NCBI RefSeq assembly: GCF_009852415.1
Contig: NZ_WOXS01000002.1
Location: forward strand, 3,184,501 to 3,248,500
DNA from: Streptomyces sp. Tu 3180
GTDB taxonomy: Bacteria > Actinomycetota > Actinomycetes > Streptomycetales > Streptomycetaceae
Reading direction: 5' to 3'
Length of the DNA: 64,000 bases
Below the pieces are notes generated by a model. It did no database searches, had not been told where the DNA came from, and saw only the letters and a list, made by a program, of their open reading frames with translations. Both the position numbers and the translations under genes were made by a program. Shown here piece by piece: positions 19,197 to 28,015 of the stretch. The number at the start of each line of letters is the position of its first letter. Position 1 is the first letter of the stretch.

Positions 19197-21071
19197 GTGA
19201 GCGGAACGTCCGAAGGGCCGGCGCCCGTAACGGATCTCGACCGACCAGTCGTCACAGAGAGTGAGTTCGCTACGTCTCCCCGTACCGAGTCCCCGTCGTC
19301 CCCGTCGTCCTCGCCTCCCCCACCCCTGTCGTCCCTGTCGTACCGGGCCGCCTTCGCGGCCGCGCCGCTCGCCATGGCCGTGGTCGACCGCGAGGGCACG
19401 GTGGTCAGCGCCAACGGCAGCCTCGCCGCCCTGCTGGGCGGCGACCCGGACGCCCTGACCGGTGCCGTCGCCGCCGATCTGGTGGACCTCTCCTCCGACG
19501 CCCGCATCCGGCACGCCTACCGCGAGGTGCTGTGCGGACGGCAGGCGGAACTGCGCTGCACGCGCCGGCTGAAGCACCCCGAGGGACACATGCTGTGGGT
19601 GCGGGTGACGGTCACCCCGCTGCCCACCGACGACGAGGGCGTGCTGCTCTCGGTCGCCGACGTCAGCGCCCGCCGGGAACTCCAGGCGCGGCTGCGGCAC
19701 TCGCAGATGCACGACCCGGTGACCCGGCTGCCCAACCGCACCCTGTTCTTCGAACGGCTGACGGCCGCCCTGGAGCCGGAGTCGTACGAGCGGAACGGCA
19801 CCGGCCGGATCGGGCTGTGCCACCTGGACCTGGACGGGTTCAAGGCCATCAACGACACCCTCGGCCACCACGTGGGCGACCGGCTGCTGGCCGCCGTCGC
19901 CGAGCGCCTGACGCGCTGCGCGCAGGAGGCGGGCCGGGCCAGGACCGGCCCCCCGCTGGTCGCCCGGCTCGGCGGGGACGAGTTCGCCCTGCTGGTCGAG
20001 GACTCCACCGGCACCGAACAGCTCGCCGACCTCGCCGAGTCGGTGCTCGAGGCGATCCAGGCCCCCTTCGACCTCTCCGGCCAGCGGCTGTCGGTCTCCG
20101 CGTCCATCGGGGTGGTCGAGCGGCACGCCGCCGGGACCACGCCCACCGCGCTGATGCAGGCCGCCGACACCACGCTGTACTGGGCGAAGGCCGACGGCAA
20201 GGCCCGCTGGACGCTGTTCGACCCGGAGCGCAACGCCCACCGGGTGACCCGGCAGGCCCTCGCCTCCACCCTGCGTCCGGCCATCGAGCGGGGCGAGTTC
20301 GCGCTGGAGTACCAGCCGCTGGTCGGCATGGAGGACGACCGGGTGCACGGTGTGGAGGCCCTGGTCCGCTGGAACCACCCCCGGTTCGGCACCCTGACGC
20401 CGAATCGGTTCATCGGACTGGCGGAGGAGGACGGCTCGATCGTGCCGCTCGGCCGCTGGGTGCTGCGCACCGCCTGCCGCCAGGCCCGCCGCTGGCAGGA
20501 GGAGCACCCGGACGGACCGCCGATCTTCGTCAGCGTGAACGTGGCGGTCCGTCAGGTCTGGGACTCCGACCTGGTGGCGGACGTCGCCGAGACCCTGGAG
20601 GACACGGACCTCGCGCCGCACCTGCTGCAACTGGAGCTGACGGAGTCGGCGGTGATGGGCTCCTCCGGCCGGCCGCTGCAGGCCCTGAAGGCGCTCAGCG
20701 ACATGGGCGTGCGCATCGCCATCGACGACTTCGGCACCGGCTACTCGAACCTGGCCTACCTCAGCCGGCTGCCGGTGTCCGTCCTCAAGCTGGACGGCTC
20801 CTTCGTGCGGGGCTTCCAGTACGAGGAGCGCGCCGCCGCCCCGCCGAACCCGGCCGACGAGGTGATCGTCGAGGCGATGGTGCAGCTCGCCCACCGGCTC
20901 GGACTCACGGTCACCGCGGAGTGCGTGGAGACCTCGGCGCAGGCCACCCGGCTGCGCCGGATCGGGTGCGACACCGGTCAGGGGTGGCTGTACTCCCGTC
21001 CGGTGTCACCGGACCGCATCTCCGAGCTGCTGGGCACACCCGGGGTTCAGGCGGGCGCCGGCAACCCGTAG
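19197..21071 (+). CDS. PAS-GGDEF-EAL protein, c-di-GMP synthesis and breakdown
   Basis: 624-residue soluble signalling protein. A PAS sensor domain covers about residues 45-165. The diguanylate cyclase domain (about 175-335) has an intact GGDEF at 259-263 (ARLGGDEFALL). The phosphodiesterase domain (about 350-610) has an intact EAL at 387-389, plus LELTES, DDFGTGYSN (from Asp510) and AECVET, which supply metal and base residues. No membrane segments, so it belongs to the cytosolic class; it resembles the Streptomyces protein called CdgF, though I do not assign the name. GGGAG six bases before the GTG supports the start. c-di-GMP controls BldD and development in this genus. Its last 25 bp overlap the convergent oxidoreductase gene. 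Confidence 0.92.
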   Translation: MSGTSEGPAPVTDLDRPVVTESEFATSPRTESPSSPSSSPPPPLSSLSYRAAFAAAPLAMAVVDREGTVVSANGSLAALLGGDPDALTGAVAADLVDLSSDARIRHAYREVLCGRQAELRCTRRLKHPEGHMLWVRVTVTPLPTDDEGVLLSVADVSARRELQARLRHSQMHDPVTRLPNRTLFFERLTAALEPESYERNGTGRIGLCHLDLDGFKAINDTLGHHVGDRLLAAVAERLTRCAQEAGRARTGPPLVARLGGDEFALLVEDSTGTEQLADLAESVLEAIQAPFDLSGQRLSVSASIGVVERHAAGTTPTALMQAADTTLYWAKADGKARWTLFDPERNAHRVTRQALASTLRPAIERGEFALEYQPLVGMEDDRVHGVEALVRWNHPRFGTLTPNRFIGLAEEDGSIVPLGRWVLRTACRQARRWQEEHPDGPPIFVSVNVAVRQVWDSDLVADVAETLEDTDLAPHLLQLELTESAVMGSSGRPLQALKALSDMGVRIAIDDFGTGYSNLAYLSRLPVSVLKLDGSFVRGFQYEERAAAPPNPADEVIVEAMVQLAHRLGLTVTAECVETSAQATRLRRIGCDTGQGWLYSRPVSPDRISELLGTPGVQAGAGNP

Positions 21072-22147
21072 GCGTCCGCGATGAGTTCGTAGGAGCGCAG
21101 GCGCACCTCACCGCTGTGCGCGTTGGCCGTGATCATTAGCTCGTCGGCGCCGGTGCGCTTGTGCAGGTCGTCCAGTCCGGCGCGGACCTCGTCCGGGGTG
21201 CCGTGGACGACGTTGGCGTTCCAGGAGTCGACGAACTCCCGCTCCATCGGGGTGAAGGGGTACGCCTCCGCCTCCTCGGGCGTGGGGACCAGGCCCGGGC
21301 GGCCGGTGCGCAGCCGGACCATGTTCAGCGCCGCGGCCAGCACCTGGCGGCGGGCCTCCCGCTCGTCCTCGGTCGCGAGCGCGGAGACGCCGATCAGGGC
21401 GTAGGGCGCGTCGAGGACCTCGCTGGGCCGGAAGGAGTCGCGGTACAGGTCCAGCGCGGGGATGGTGTTCTGCGCCGAGAAGTGGTGGGCGAAGGCGAAC
21501 GGCAGGCCGAGCACGCCGGCCAGCCGGGCGCTGAAGCCGGAGGAGCCGAGCAGCCAGACCGGCGGCCGGTGCGGGGACTGCACACCGCCGGGCGACGTCG
21601 CCTGCACCGGGCCGGGAACGGCGTGGATCCGCCGGTAGGGGTGGCCGTCGGGGAAGTCGTCGTCCAGGAAGCGGGTGAGCTCGGCGAGTTGCTGGGGGAA
21701 GTCGTCGGCGCCCTCGTTGAGCCGGTCGGTGCGGCGCAGGGCCGCCGCGGTGGCCCCGTCGGTGCCGGGGGCGCGGCCGAGCCCGAGGTCGATCCGCCCG
21801 GGCGCCATGGCCTCCAGCGTCCCGAACTGCTCGGCGATGACGAGCGGCGCGTGGTTGGGCAGCATGACGCCGCCGGAGCCGAGCCGTATGCGGTCGGTGT
21901 GGGCGGCGAGGTGGGCCAGGATCACGGCGGGCGAGGAGGAGGCCACACCGGGCATGGAGTGGTGCTCGGCGACCCAGTACCGGTGGAAGCCGCGGGCCTC
22001 GGCGAGGCGCGCGATGTCCACGCTGGTCCGCAGGGCGTCGCTCGCGGTCCGGCCCGCGCCGACGGTCACCAGGTCCAGCACCGAGAGGGGGACGGGCGCG
22101 GTGCCGTGGGCGGTGCCCCGGATCTCCTCTGCGGCGTCTGCGGCCAT
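21047..22147 (-). CDS. Luciferase-like (LLM) flavin-dependent oxidoreductase
   Basis: 366-residue TIM-barrel monooxygenase of the bacterial-luciferase-like family, alkanal-monooxygenase-like subgroup. Characteristic segments are RYWVAEHHSMPGVASSSP near the N-terminus, the RIRLGSGGVMLPNHAPL loop and RIDLGLGRAPGTD in the flavin site. Substrate is unknown. AGGAGG lies nine bases before the ATG. The 3' end overlaps the end of the c-di-GMP gene by 25 bp. Confidence 0.88.
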   Translation of the reverse strand: MAADAAEEIRGTAHGTAPVPLSVLDLVTVGAGRTASDALRTSVDIARLAEARGFHRYWVAEHHSMPGVASSSPAVILAHLAAHTDRIRLGSGGVMLPNHAPLVIAEQFGTLEAMAPGRIDLGLGRAPGTDGATAAALRRTDRLNEGADDFPQQLAELTRFLDDDFPDGHPYRRIHAVPGPVQATSPGGVQSPHRPPVWLLGSSGFSARLAGVLGLPFAFAHHFSAQNTIPALDLYRDSFRPSEVLDAPYALIGVSALATEDEREARRQVLAAALNMVRLRTGRPGLVPTPEEAEAYPFTPMEREFVDSWNANVVHGTPDEVRAGLDDLHKRTGADELMITANAHSGEVRLRSYELIADAYGLPAPA

Positions 22148-22325
22148 GGTGGGGTGCCTCCTGTGGGGTGGGACGTTCGCTGCACGCCACAACAGGAGGG
22201 GACCCTCCGGTTATTCCCCGGTGGGGGCCTCGAAGGTGCCGGTCCGCGGGACCGGCCGGTGCGGTCGCACGCCACCGCCGGCCGGGCCCGCGGTCCGCGG
22301 GTGTGCGCGCCGGGCGGTTCTGCGC

Positions 22326-22487
22326 TATGATCATTCTGTCAGGTCGCAGGGACAACCCCCGGCGGTCGGCAGTGCGTTGGTGGTCCAAGGAAAGACGTCC
22401 CGCTTCCTGCGGGGAGATGCAGGTGCAAGGCCTGCCCGGCGCTCGACGAGAACCCCGGTCCCACTCCAGTGGGACCGGGGTTCTTCC
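22326..22487 (+). ncRNA. Candidate small RNA with its own promoter and terminator
   Basis: A -10-like TATGAT at 22326-22331 is followed by about 115 nt able to form successive hairpins, for example CCCGC-TTCCT-GCGGG (about 22398) and GCAGG-TGCAAGG-CCTGC (about 22417). The end is a strong intrinsic terminator at 22450-22487: a 14- to 15-bp stem starting GAACCCCGGTCCCAC, a TCCA loop and TTCTTCC. No ORF with a ribosome-binding site is present. The position between a flavin oxidoreductase promoter and a convergent lipoprotein gene suggests an independent RNA, not a leader. I do not recognise a family; it lacks the hallmarks of SRP RNA, 6S-type pairing or a known riboswitch. The terminator stem could also end transcription of the lipoprotein gene from the other side. 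Confidence 0.55.
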
Positions 22488-22558
22488 GTGTCCGGCCCGC
22501 GGTGCCGTCCCCGCGGGCCGGGGCGGGCGCGTCGCCCCGGCCCGCGGCAGGGGACGGA

Positions 22559-23359
22559 TCAGCCGAGCTTGGTCTCCTGCGCCTCGATGACGGCGGTCGG
22601 CTGCTCGAACGCGTCGCCCCGGGTGACCGCCGCGATGTTGAAGGACGAGAATCCGGCGAGCGTGGTGCCCTGCCGGAAGACGACGACCTTGGTCTCGGCG
22701 GGGGTGCCGTCCACCTCGGTCCCCACCGTCCAGGCGACGGCGTCCTCACCGGCGGCGAGCTTCTCCTCGTCGACCCCGGTGATCCGCTGCTCGTCCCCGT
22801 CGGACGTCATCGTGAAGCCCCCGGCGCACTCCTCGCCGGCCTTCCTCAGCTCGTCGAGGGTCCGCTGCGCGCCGTCGGCGTCGTAGGACCACAGGGAGGC
22901 CATCGTCTTGGTGATGTCGAGGGAGTCGATCGTGGCCTCCTCGGCCTCCTCCTCCGTCATCTCCGCGAGCTCCTCCACCGAGGGCATGCCCTCCTCGGCC
23001 GCCGCGGACTCCCGGGTGACGAGCCGCTGGGCGCTCGCCGCCGGCTCGCCCGCCGGCTGGGCCGACAGCACCCGGGCGACGGGCTCGCACTCGGCCTGCT
23101 CCACGGAGACGGCGCCGGGGTCGAGGACGTCGTCCTTCCCCGGCTTCTCGACCTTGTGGCCCTCGAGGTCGCCGGCGGCGACCACGAGCTTCTCCAGTTC
23201 GCCGGCGGTCAGCGCCTTCGCCGCCGGCTTGTCGGACCCGCCGCCCTTCGCCTTCGTGTCCCCGCCGTCCTGGTCGCCCCCGCCGCAGGCGGTGACCACC
23301 AGGGCGAGGGTGGCCGCGGAGGCGGTCAGGACGGTACGGCGCACGGCGGTGGTTCGCAT
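22559..23359 (-). CDS. Hypothetical lipoprotein
   Basis: 266 residues with a type II signal peptide and lipobox (LVVTACGGG), so anchored on the outer face of the membrane. A Gly/Lys-rich spacer follows, then a domain rich in Glu and Ala containing GEECAGGFTMTSDGDE and VVVFRQGTTLAGFS. This resembles lipoproteins of unknown function common in Streptomyces. It is a single gene on the minus strand; the 114-bp gap after it (upstream side) shows no further gene. Confidence 0.8.
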   Translation of the reverse strand: MRTTAVRRTVLTASAATLALVVTACGGGDQDGGDTKAKGGGSDKPAAKALTAGELEKLVVAAGDLEGHKVEKPGKDDVLDPGAVSVEQAECEPVARVLSAQPAGEPAASAQRLVTRESAAAEEGMPSVEELAEMTEEEAEEATIDSLDITKTMASLWSYDADGAQRTLDELRKAGEECAGGFTMTSDGDEQRITGVDEEKLAAGEDAVAWTVGTEVDGTPAETKVVVFRQGTTLAGFSSFNIAAVTRGDAFEQPTAVIEAQETKLG

Positions 23360-23473
23360 GGTTCTCTCCGGTGTTCAGCGCCCTGCGCCCGGGAACGGCG
23401 CAGGATCACGAGAGCAAGACCGCCATGACCGGGTCAAGGTTGTACCGGGCACGGCCACGCCGCCGGCCGCCCC

Positions 23474-24199
23474 TCACACCTGCACGATCGGCTCCCTGGT
23501 GAACAGCGCGCCCAGTTCCGGGGCGTTCACCCGGCGGTCGGCCAGGCGCAGGCACTCCCAGACCGTGACCTGGTTGGCGGTGAGGACCGGCTTGCCCAGT
23601 TCCTTCTCCAGGGCCGGGATGTGGGCGACCGTGTGCAGGGCCGTGTCCGGCAGGAGCAGCGCCTGGGCGTCCGGGGTGTCGGCCGCGCGGGCCAGGGCGA
23701 ACAGCTCGGCCTCGCCCCAGGTGCCGGCCTCCGTGACGGTCCCGGAGCTGCGCACCCGGGTCACCTCCGCCCCGCCGGCCCGCAGGAAGCCGGCGAAGAG
23801 CGCGGCCACGTCGTCCGGGTAGGTGGCCCCGACGGCGACCCGCCGCACCTCGATCTCCTGCAGCGCGTGCACGAAGGCGAAGGAGGTGGACGACGCGGGC
23901 AGGCCCGCCGCGAGGGCCAGGGAGCGCACCTGCTCGTGGGCGCCGTCCCAGCCGTGCGCGAAGCTGCCGCTGGTGCAGGCCCACACCACGGCCTCGGCAC
24001 CCGAGAGCCGCAGGTCCCGCAGCCCGGCCGCCAGCCGCTCGGGCGAGCCGATCTCCCGCAGCGCGTCCACCCGGTGCGCGTCCTCGCCGACGTCGGTGTG
24101 CACCAGGTCCACCCGGATGTCGCTGCCCAGCAGCTGCTCGATGCGCGGATAGTCGTCCTCGGCGGAGTGGCCCGGGTAGAGGATTCCCAGTGCGGTCAT
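23474..24199 (-). CDS. Asp/Glu racemase superfamily enzyme (maleate isomerase/arylmalonate decarboxylase-like)
   Basis: 241 residues of the fold shared by Asp/Glu racemases, maleate cis-trans isomerase, arylmalonate decarboxylase and EutA. The first catalytic cysteine is present in VVWACTSGSF (Cys75). At the second site, where two-cysteine enzymes have Cys, the sequence reads LLLPDTALHT with Asp185, so a racemase mechanism with two thiols is unlikely. ATG overlaps the stop of a truncated paralogue upstream (ATGA). It is divergent from a dehydrogenase-amidase-transporter operon and probably acts on the same compound class. Confidence 0.75.
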   Translation of the reverse strand: MTALGILYPGHSAEDDYPRIEQLLGSDIRVDLVHTDVGEDAHRVDALREIGSPERLAAGLRDLRLSGAEAVVWACTSGSFAHGWDGAHEQVRSLALAAGLPASSTSFAFVHALQEIEVRRVAVGATYPDDVAALFAGFLRAGGAEVTRVRSSGTVTEAGTWGEAELFALARAADTPDAQALLLPDTALHTVAHIPALEKELGKPVLTANQVTVWECLRLADRRVNAPELGALFTREPIVQV

Positions 24200-24400
24200 G
24201 ACCAGCCTTCCTGCTGCTTCTCTTCCTCCGGCAGTGCGCTGCCGGGCGTCCGGCCCGGCGGTGGGGTCCCGGAGCGCGCCGACACGTCGGTCGGCGCCCG
24301 ATACGGTCCCACCGCTCGGGTACCCAATCGGCGCAACGCCGCCCACACGGTCACCTGGTTGGCCGAGATGACCGGTATGCGCAGTTCAGTCTCCGGCGGT
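24196..24400 (-). pseudogene. Remnant of a second Asp/Glu racemase-like gene
   Basis: The reading frame ending here encodes ETELRIPVISANQVTVWAAL (about 24390-24330), which aligns with KELGKPVLTANQVTVWECL at the C-terminus of the intact gene just downstream. Nothing upstream in any frame restores the missing 180 or so residues with the active-site cysteines. The stop still overlaps the ATG of the intact gene by four bases, as in an operon of two paralogues. It is therefore the decayed 3' end of a former upstream partner. The frame is open back to 24612, but that part is Pro/Arg-rich and not homologous. Confidence 0.65.
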
Positions 24401-24647
24401 GCGCCCGAGGCGGTGACCCGGGCCCCGCGCCGCGGGCCGGGTCCGCCGAGGAGGGAGACGTCGGGGAGGGAGACGTCCGCGCCGGCGCCGGCCTCACGGC
24501 GGGGGACGGGCACGCGACGGATCGTGGTGACGCCCGTGTTGACGACGGTGGGTCCAGGTGCGAACGTGGTCAATCCGCGCATCCCGGACCCACCGAGGAC
24601 ACCGAGACCCACCGGGGACTCCCGGCCACCCGGAGGAACGGCGGCCC

Positions 24648-25595
24648 ATGACCATCCCCACGCTGCTCGTCCTGGACGCCGATCCGCCTCCCCGCCTCGG
24701 CCGGCTCACCGGCCGCGTCCGCGTCGAGCACGCCGACGCCTCGACGCTCGCCGAGCGGCTTCCGCACGCGGACGTGCTGCTGGTCTGGGACTTCACCTCC
24801 CACGCGGTCCGCGAGGCGTGGCCCGGTGAGGGCCCCCGGCCGCGCTGGGTGCACACCGCGAGCGCCGGCGTGGACCATCTGCTCGGTCCGGAGCTGGCCG
24901 CGTCCGACACGGTGGTCACCAACGCGCGCGGGATCTTCGACCGGTCGATCGCCGAGTACGTCGCCGCCCTCGTGCTGGCACTGGCCAAGGACCTGCCGAG
25001 GACGCTGGAGTTCCAGCGGGAGCGGACCTGGCGGCACCGGGAGACGCGCAGGGTCGCCGGGACCCGTGCCGTCGTGGTCGGCTCCGGGCCCGTCGGGCGG
25101 GCGATCGCCGGCACGCTCACGGCGCTCGGCGTCACCACCGCCCTGGTCGGTCGCACCGCGCGCGCCGGTGTGCACGACCCGGAGGACCTGGACCGGCTGA
25201 TCGCCCGCGCGGACTGGGTGATCGCCGCCGCGCCGCTCACGGACCGGACCCGGGGCATGTTCGACGCCCGCCGCTTCGGCGTGATGCAGCCCTCGGCCCA
25301 CTTCGTCAACGTCGGCCGCGGACAGCTGGTCGTCCAGGACGCGCTCGCCGAGGCCCTGCGCAGGCGCTGGATCGCGGGCGCCGCGCTGGACGTCTTCGAG
25401 ACCGAGCCGCTCGGTCCCGACAGCCCGCTGTGGCGGGTCCCGGGGCTGGTCGTGTCCCCGCACATGAGCGGCGACACGGTCGGCTGGCGGGACGAACTCG
25501 CCGCCCAGTTCGTGGAGCTGTACGAGCTCTGGGCGGCGGGCGAGCCCCTGGTGAACGTGGTCGACAAGCGGCGCGGATACGTACCCGGACACTGA
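24648..25595 (+). CDS. D-2-hydroxyacid dehydrogenase
   Basis: 315-residue NAD(P)-dependent dehydrogenase. The cofactor site is VVVGSGPVGRAIAG (GSGPVG at 145-150). The catalytic residues of the family appear as Arg in VNVGRGQLV, Glu in DVFETEPL and His in VSPHMSGDT. Slightly short N-terminal catalytic domain but otherwise complete. GGAGGAAC precedes the ATG. It starts an operon with an amidase and an EhuBCDA-type importer. It probably reduces or oxidises a hydroxy/keto acid formed from the imported compound. Confidence 0.88.
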   Translation: MTIPTLLVLDADPPPRLGRLTGRVRVEHADASTLAERLPHADVLLVWDFTSHAVREAWPGEGPRPRWVHTASAGVDHLLGPELAASDTVVTNARGIFDRSIAEYVAALVLALAKDLPRTLEFQRERTWRHRETRRVAGTRAVVVGSGPVGRAIAGTLTALGVTTALVGRTARAGVHDPEDLDRLIARADWVIAAAPLTDRTRGMFDARRFGVMQPSAHFVNVGRGQLVVQDALAEALRRRWIAGAALDVFETEPLGPDSPLWRVPGLVVSPHMSGDTVGWRDELAAQFVELYELWAAGEPLVNVVDKRRGYVPGH

Positions 25596-25612
25596 CGCTC
25601 CCAGGAGGACGG

Positions 25613-27097
25613 ATGTCCGAGCTCACCGAGCTGACCGCCGTGCGGCTCCTCGACGGCTACCGCAGGGGGGAGTTCGGCCCGGTGGAGGTGACCCGCGCGG
25701 CGCTGCGGCGGGCGGAGGCGGTCCAGCCGGAGGTGAACGCGTTCGTCCGGCTGCTGGCCGAGGACGCGCTGGAGCGGGCCGCCGCGTCCGGGGAGCGGTG
25801 GCGGCGCGGTGAGCCGTGCGGGCTGCTCGACGGGGTGCCGGTCACGGTGAAGGACCTCCTGCCGCTGCGCGGCGCCCCGACCCTGCGGGGCTCGCGGACG
25901 ATCGACCCGGCGGGGCCCTGGGAGGAGGACGCTCCCTCGGTGGCCCGGCTGCGGGAGCACGGCGCGGTCTTCCTCGGCAAGACCACGACCCCCGAGTTCG
26001 GCTGGAAGGGCGTGACCGACTCCCCGCTCAGCGGCGTCACCCGCAACCCGTACGACCCGGCGCGCACCGCCGGCGGCTCCAGCGGGGGCGCGGCGGCGGC
26101 CGTGGCGCTGGGGGCGGGACCGCTGGCGCTGGGCACGGACGGCGGGGGCAGTGTCCGGATCCCGGCGGCGTTCTGCGGGATCTTCGCGCTGAAGCCGACG
26201 TACGGCCGCGTGCCGCTGTATCCGGCGAGCCCGTTCGGGACGCTGGCCCACGTCGGGCCGATGACGCGGGACGCGGCGGACGCGGCGCTGCTGATGGACG
26301 TGATCGGCGCGCCCGACTCCCGGGACTGGTCGGCGCTCGGGCCGGCGCCCGGCTCCTTCGCGGAGGGCATCGCGGGCGGGGTGCACGGGCTGCGGGTGGC
26401 GTACTCGCCGTCGCTGGGCGGACAGGTGGCGGTACGGCCGGCGGTCGCGGCGGCGGTGCGGCGGGCGGTGGAGCGGCTGGCCGGGCTCGGTGCGTACGTC
26501 GAGGAGGCCGACCCCGATTTCAGCGAGCCGGTGGAGGCCTTCCACACCCTGTGGTTCTCGGGGGCCGCCCGCGCGGTCCAGCACCTCACCCGTGACCGGC
26601 GGGGGCTGCTCGACCCGGGCCTGCGCGAGATCTGCGCGGCCGGCGCCCGGTACTCGGCGCTGGACTACCTGGCCGCGGCGGACGTCCGCACGGAGCTGGG
26701 CCGCCGCATGGGCCGCTTCCACGACACCTACGACCTGCTGGTCACCCCCACCCTGCCGATCACGGCGTTCGAGGCGGGCGCGGAGGTGCCGAAGGGGTCC
26801 GGCCACCGCCGCTGGACGGGCTGGACCCCGTTCACCTACCCCTTCAACATGACCCAGCAGCCCGCCGCGACCGTCCCCGTCGGCACCGACCCCGACGGCC
26901 TGCCCGTCGGCCTGCAGCTGGTGGCCGCCCGCCACCACGACGCCCTGGTCCTGCGGGCGGCGCACGCGCTGTACGAGGCCGGGGTCGCGCCCGCCGGGAG
27001 CGGGGCCCCCGCCCGCGGCGCCCGCGCGCCACGGGTCGTCACGGGAGTCGGCCAATTGGCCGGAATAACTCGCGTGGCTTCGGGTAGCCGCGCCGCC
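25613..27097 (+). CDS. Amidase, amidase-signature family, open in frame into ehuB
   Basis: Amidase-signature hydrolase with the Ser-cisSer-Lys triad: Lys80 in VPVTVKDLL, Ser156 in RTAGGSSGGA and nucleophile Ser180 in GTDGGGSVRIPA. The domain is complete by about residue 460 (LPVGLQLVAARHHDALVLRAA). AGGAGGACGG directly before the ATG is an excellent site. No stop codon occurs after it: the frame runs on without interruption into the ehuB gene and ends only at 28015. The listed end is the base before the ehuB ATG, not a stop. Either an 800-residue fusion is made, or the natural amidase stop has been lost by mutation or sequencing error. It shares an operon with the hydroxyacid dehydrogenase. 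Confidence 0.8.
27050..27061. promoter_or_regulatory. 12-bp palindrome ahead of the transporter genes
   Basis: GGCCAATTGGCC is a perfect palindrome in a short AT-richer patch (to about 27070) inside the open frame that joins the amidase and ehuB. It is 36 bp before the ehuB ATG and looks like an intergenic control site. No regulator is identified. Confidence 0.4.
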
Positions 27098-28015
27098 ATG
27101 GCTCCACGGACAGGACAACCACCCGGACGACGCCGGGAGAACTCCGGACCCTCGCGCCGGTCACTGCTCGCGGGGGCCGCGGCGCTCGGCGCGCTGGGCG
27201 CCGCGGGCTGCTCGCGCGTGCCCACCGAGGCGAGCACGAACGGCGGTGACCTGCTGGACCGGCTCAAGGCGGCGGGCGTCGTCCGCCTGGGCATCGCCGG
27301 TGAGATCCCCTTCGGCTACATCGACAAGGACGGCGAACTCACCGGGGAGGCGCCGGAACTGGCCAAGGTCGTCTTCAAGCGCCTGGGCGTGGACCGGGTC
27401 CAGCCCGTGCCGACCGAGTTCGGCTCGCTGATCCCGGGGCTGAACTCCCAGCAGTTCGACGTCGTGGCCGCCGGGATGTACATCAACCCCGAGCGCTGCG
27501 AGCAGGTCATCTTCTCCGACCCCGACTACCAGATGCTCGACTCGTTCATCGTGCGCAAGGGCAACCCGCTGGGGCTGCGCTCCTACCGGGACGTCGTCGA
27601 GAAGAAGGCGAGGTTCGCCACCGGCACCGGGTACGCGGAGATCGCGTACGCGGTCGAGGCCGGGTACCCGGAGAGCGACATGCTGATCGTCCCCGACCAG
27701 GTCGCCGGGCTGAACGCCGTGGAGGCCGGGCGGGTGGACGTCTTCGCCGGTACCGCGCTCACCACCCGCGAGGTGGTGAAGAAGTCGAACAAGGCGGAGG
27801 TCACGGAGCCGTTCCGGCCGATCGTCGACGGCAGGCCGCACGTCGACGGCGGCGGCTTCGCCTTCCGGCCGACCGAGACGAGGCTGCGGGACGCCTTCAA
27901 CGCGGAACTGCGCAAGCTCAAGGAGAGCGGCGAACTGCTCCGCATCCTCAGGCCGTTCGGTTTCACCGAGGCCGAGATGACGGACCTGACCGCGAAGGAG
28001 CTGTGCGGCGGATGA
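27098..28015 (+). CDS. ABC transporter substrate-binding lipoprotein, EhuB-like
   Basis: 305 residues from the ATG at 27098. The N-terminus has a twin-arginine-type signal (SRRSLLAGAAALGALGAAGC) with a lipobox cysteine, so the mature protein is a surface lipoprotein. The binding fold is SBP family 3 and matches the ectoine/hydroxyectoine binding protein EhuB in GEIPFGYIDKDGELTGEAPE, FDVVAAGMYINPERCEQV and LRPFGFTEAEM. No good ribosome-binding site precedes this ATG. The internal signal peptide argues that it is translated as its own protein although it is in frame with the amidase. The eutBCDE enzymes of ectoine breakdown are not nearby, so the ligand may be a related amide or amino-acid derivative. 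Confidence 0.8.
   Translation: MAPRTGQPPGRRRENSGPSRRSLLAGAAALGALGAAGCSRVPTEASTNGGDLLDRLKAAGVVRLGIAGEIPFGYIDKDGELTGEAPELAKVVFKRLGVDRVQPVPTEFGSLIPGLNSQQFDVVAAGMYINPERCEQVIFSDPDYQMLDSFIVRKGNPLGLRSYRDVVEKKARFATGTGYAEIAYAVEAGYPESDMLIVPDQVAGLNAVEAGRVDVFAGTALTTREVVKKSNKAEVTEPFRPIVDGRPHVDGGGFAFRPTETRLRDAFNAELRKLKESGELLRILRPFGFTEAEMTDLTAKELCGG

Noticed and set aside
19023..20894. Long open frame antisense to the GGDEF-EAL gene
   Set aside because: Antisense frames stay open throughout this GC-rich DNA. The product is Arg/Gly/Val low-complexity with no domain, while the plus strand encodes complete catalytic motifs.
22338..22450. Identity as SRP RNA, 6C RNA, or c-di-GMP, cobalamin or T-box riboswitch
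   Set aside because: The hallmark motifs of these RNAs are missing (for example the SRP GGAAG...AGCAGCC loop or six-C loops), and no gene directly follows in the same direction.
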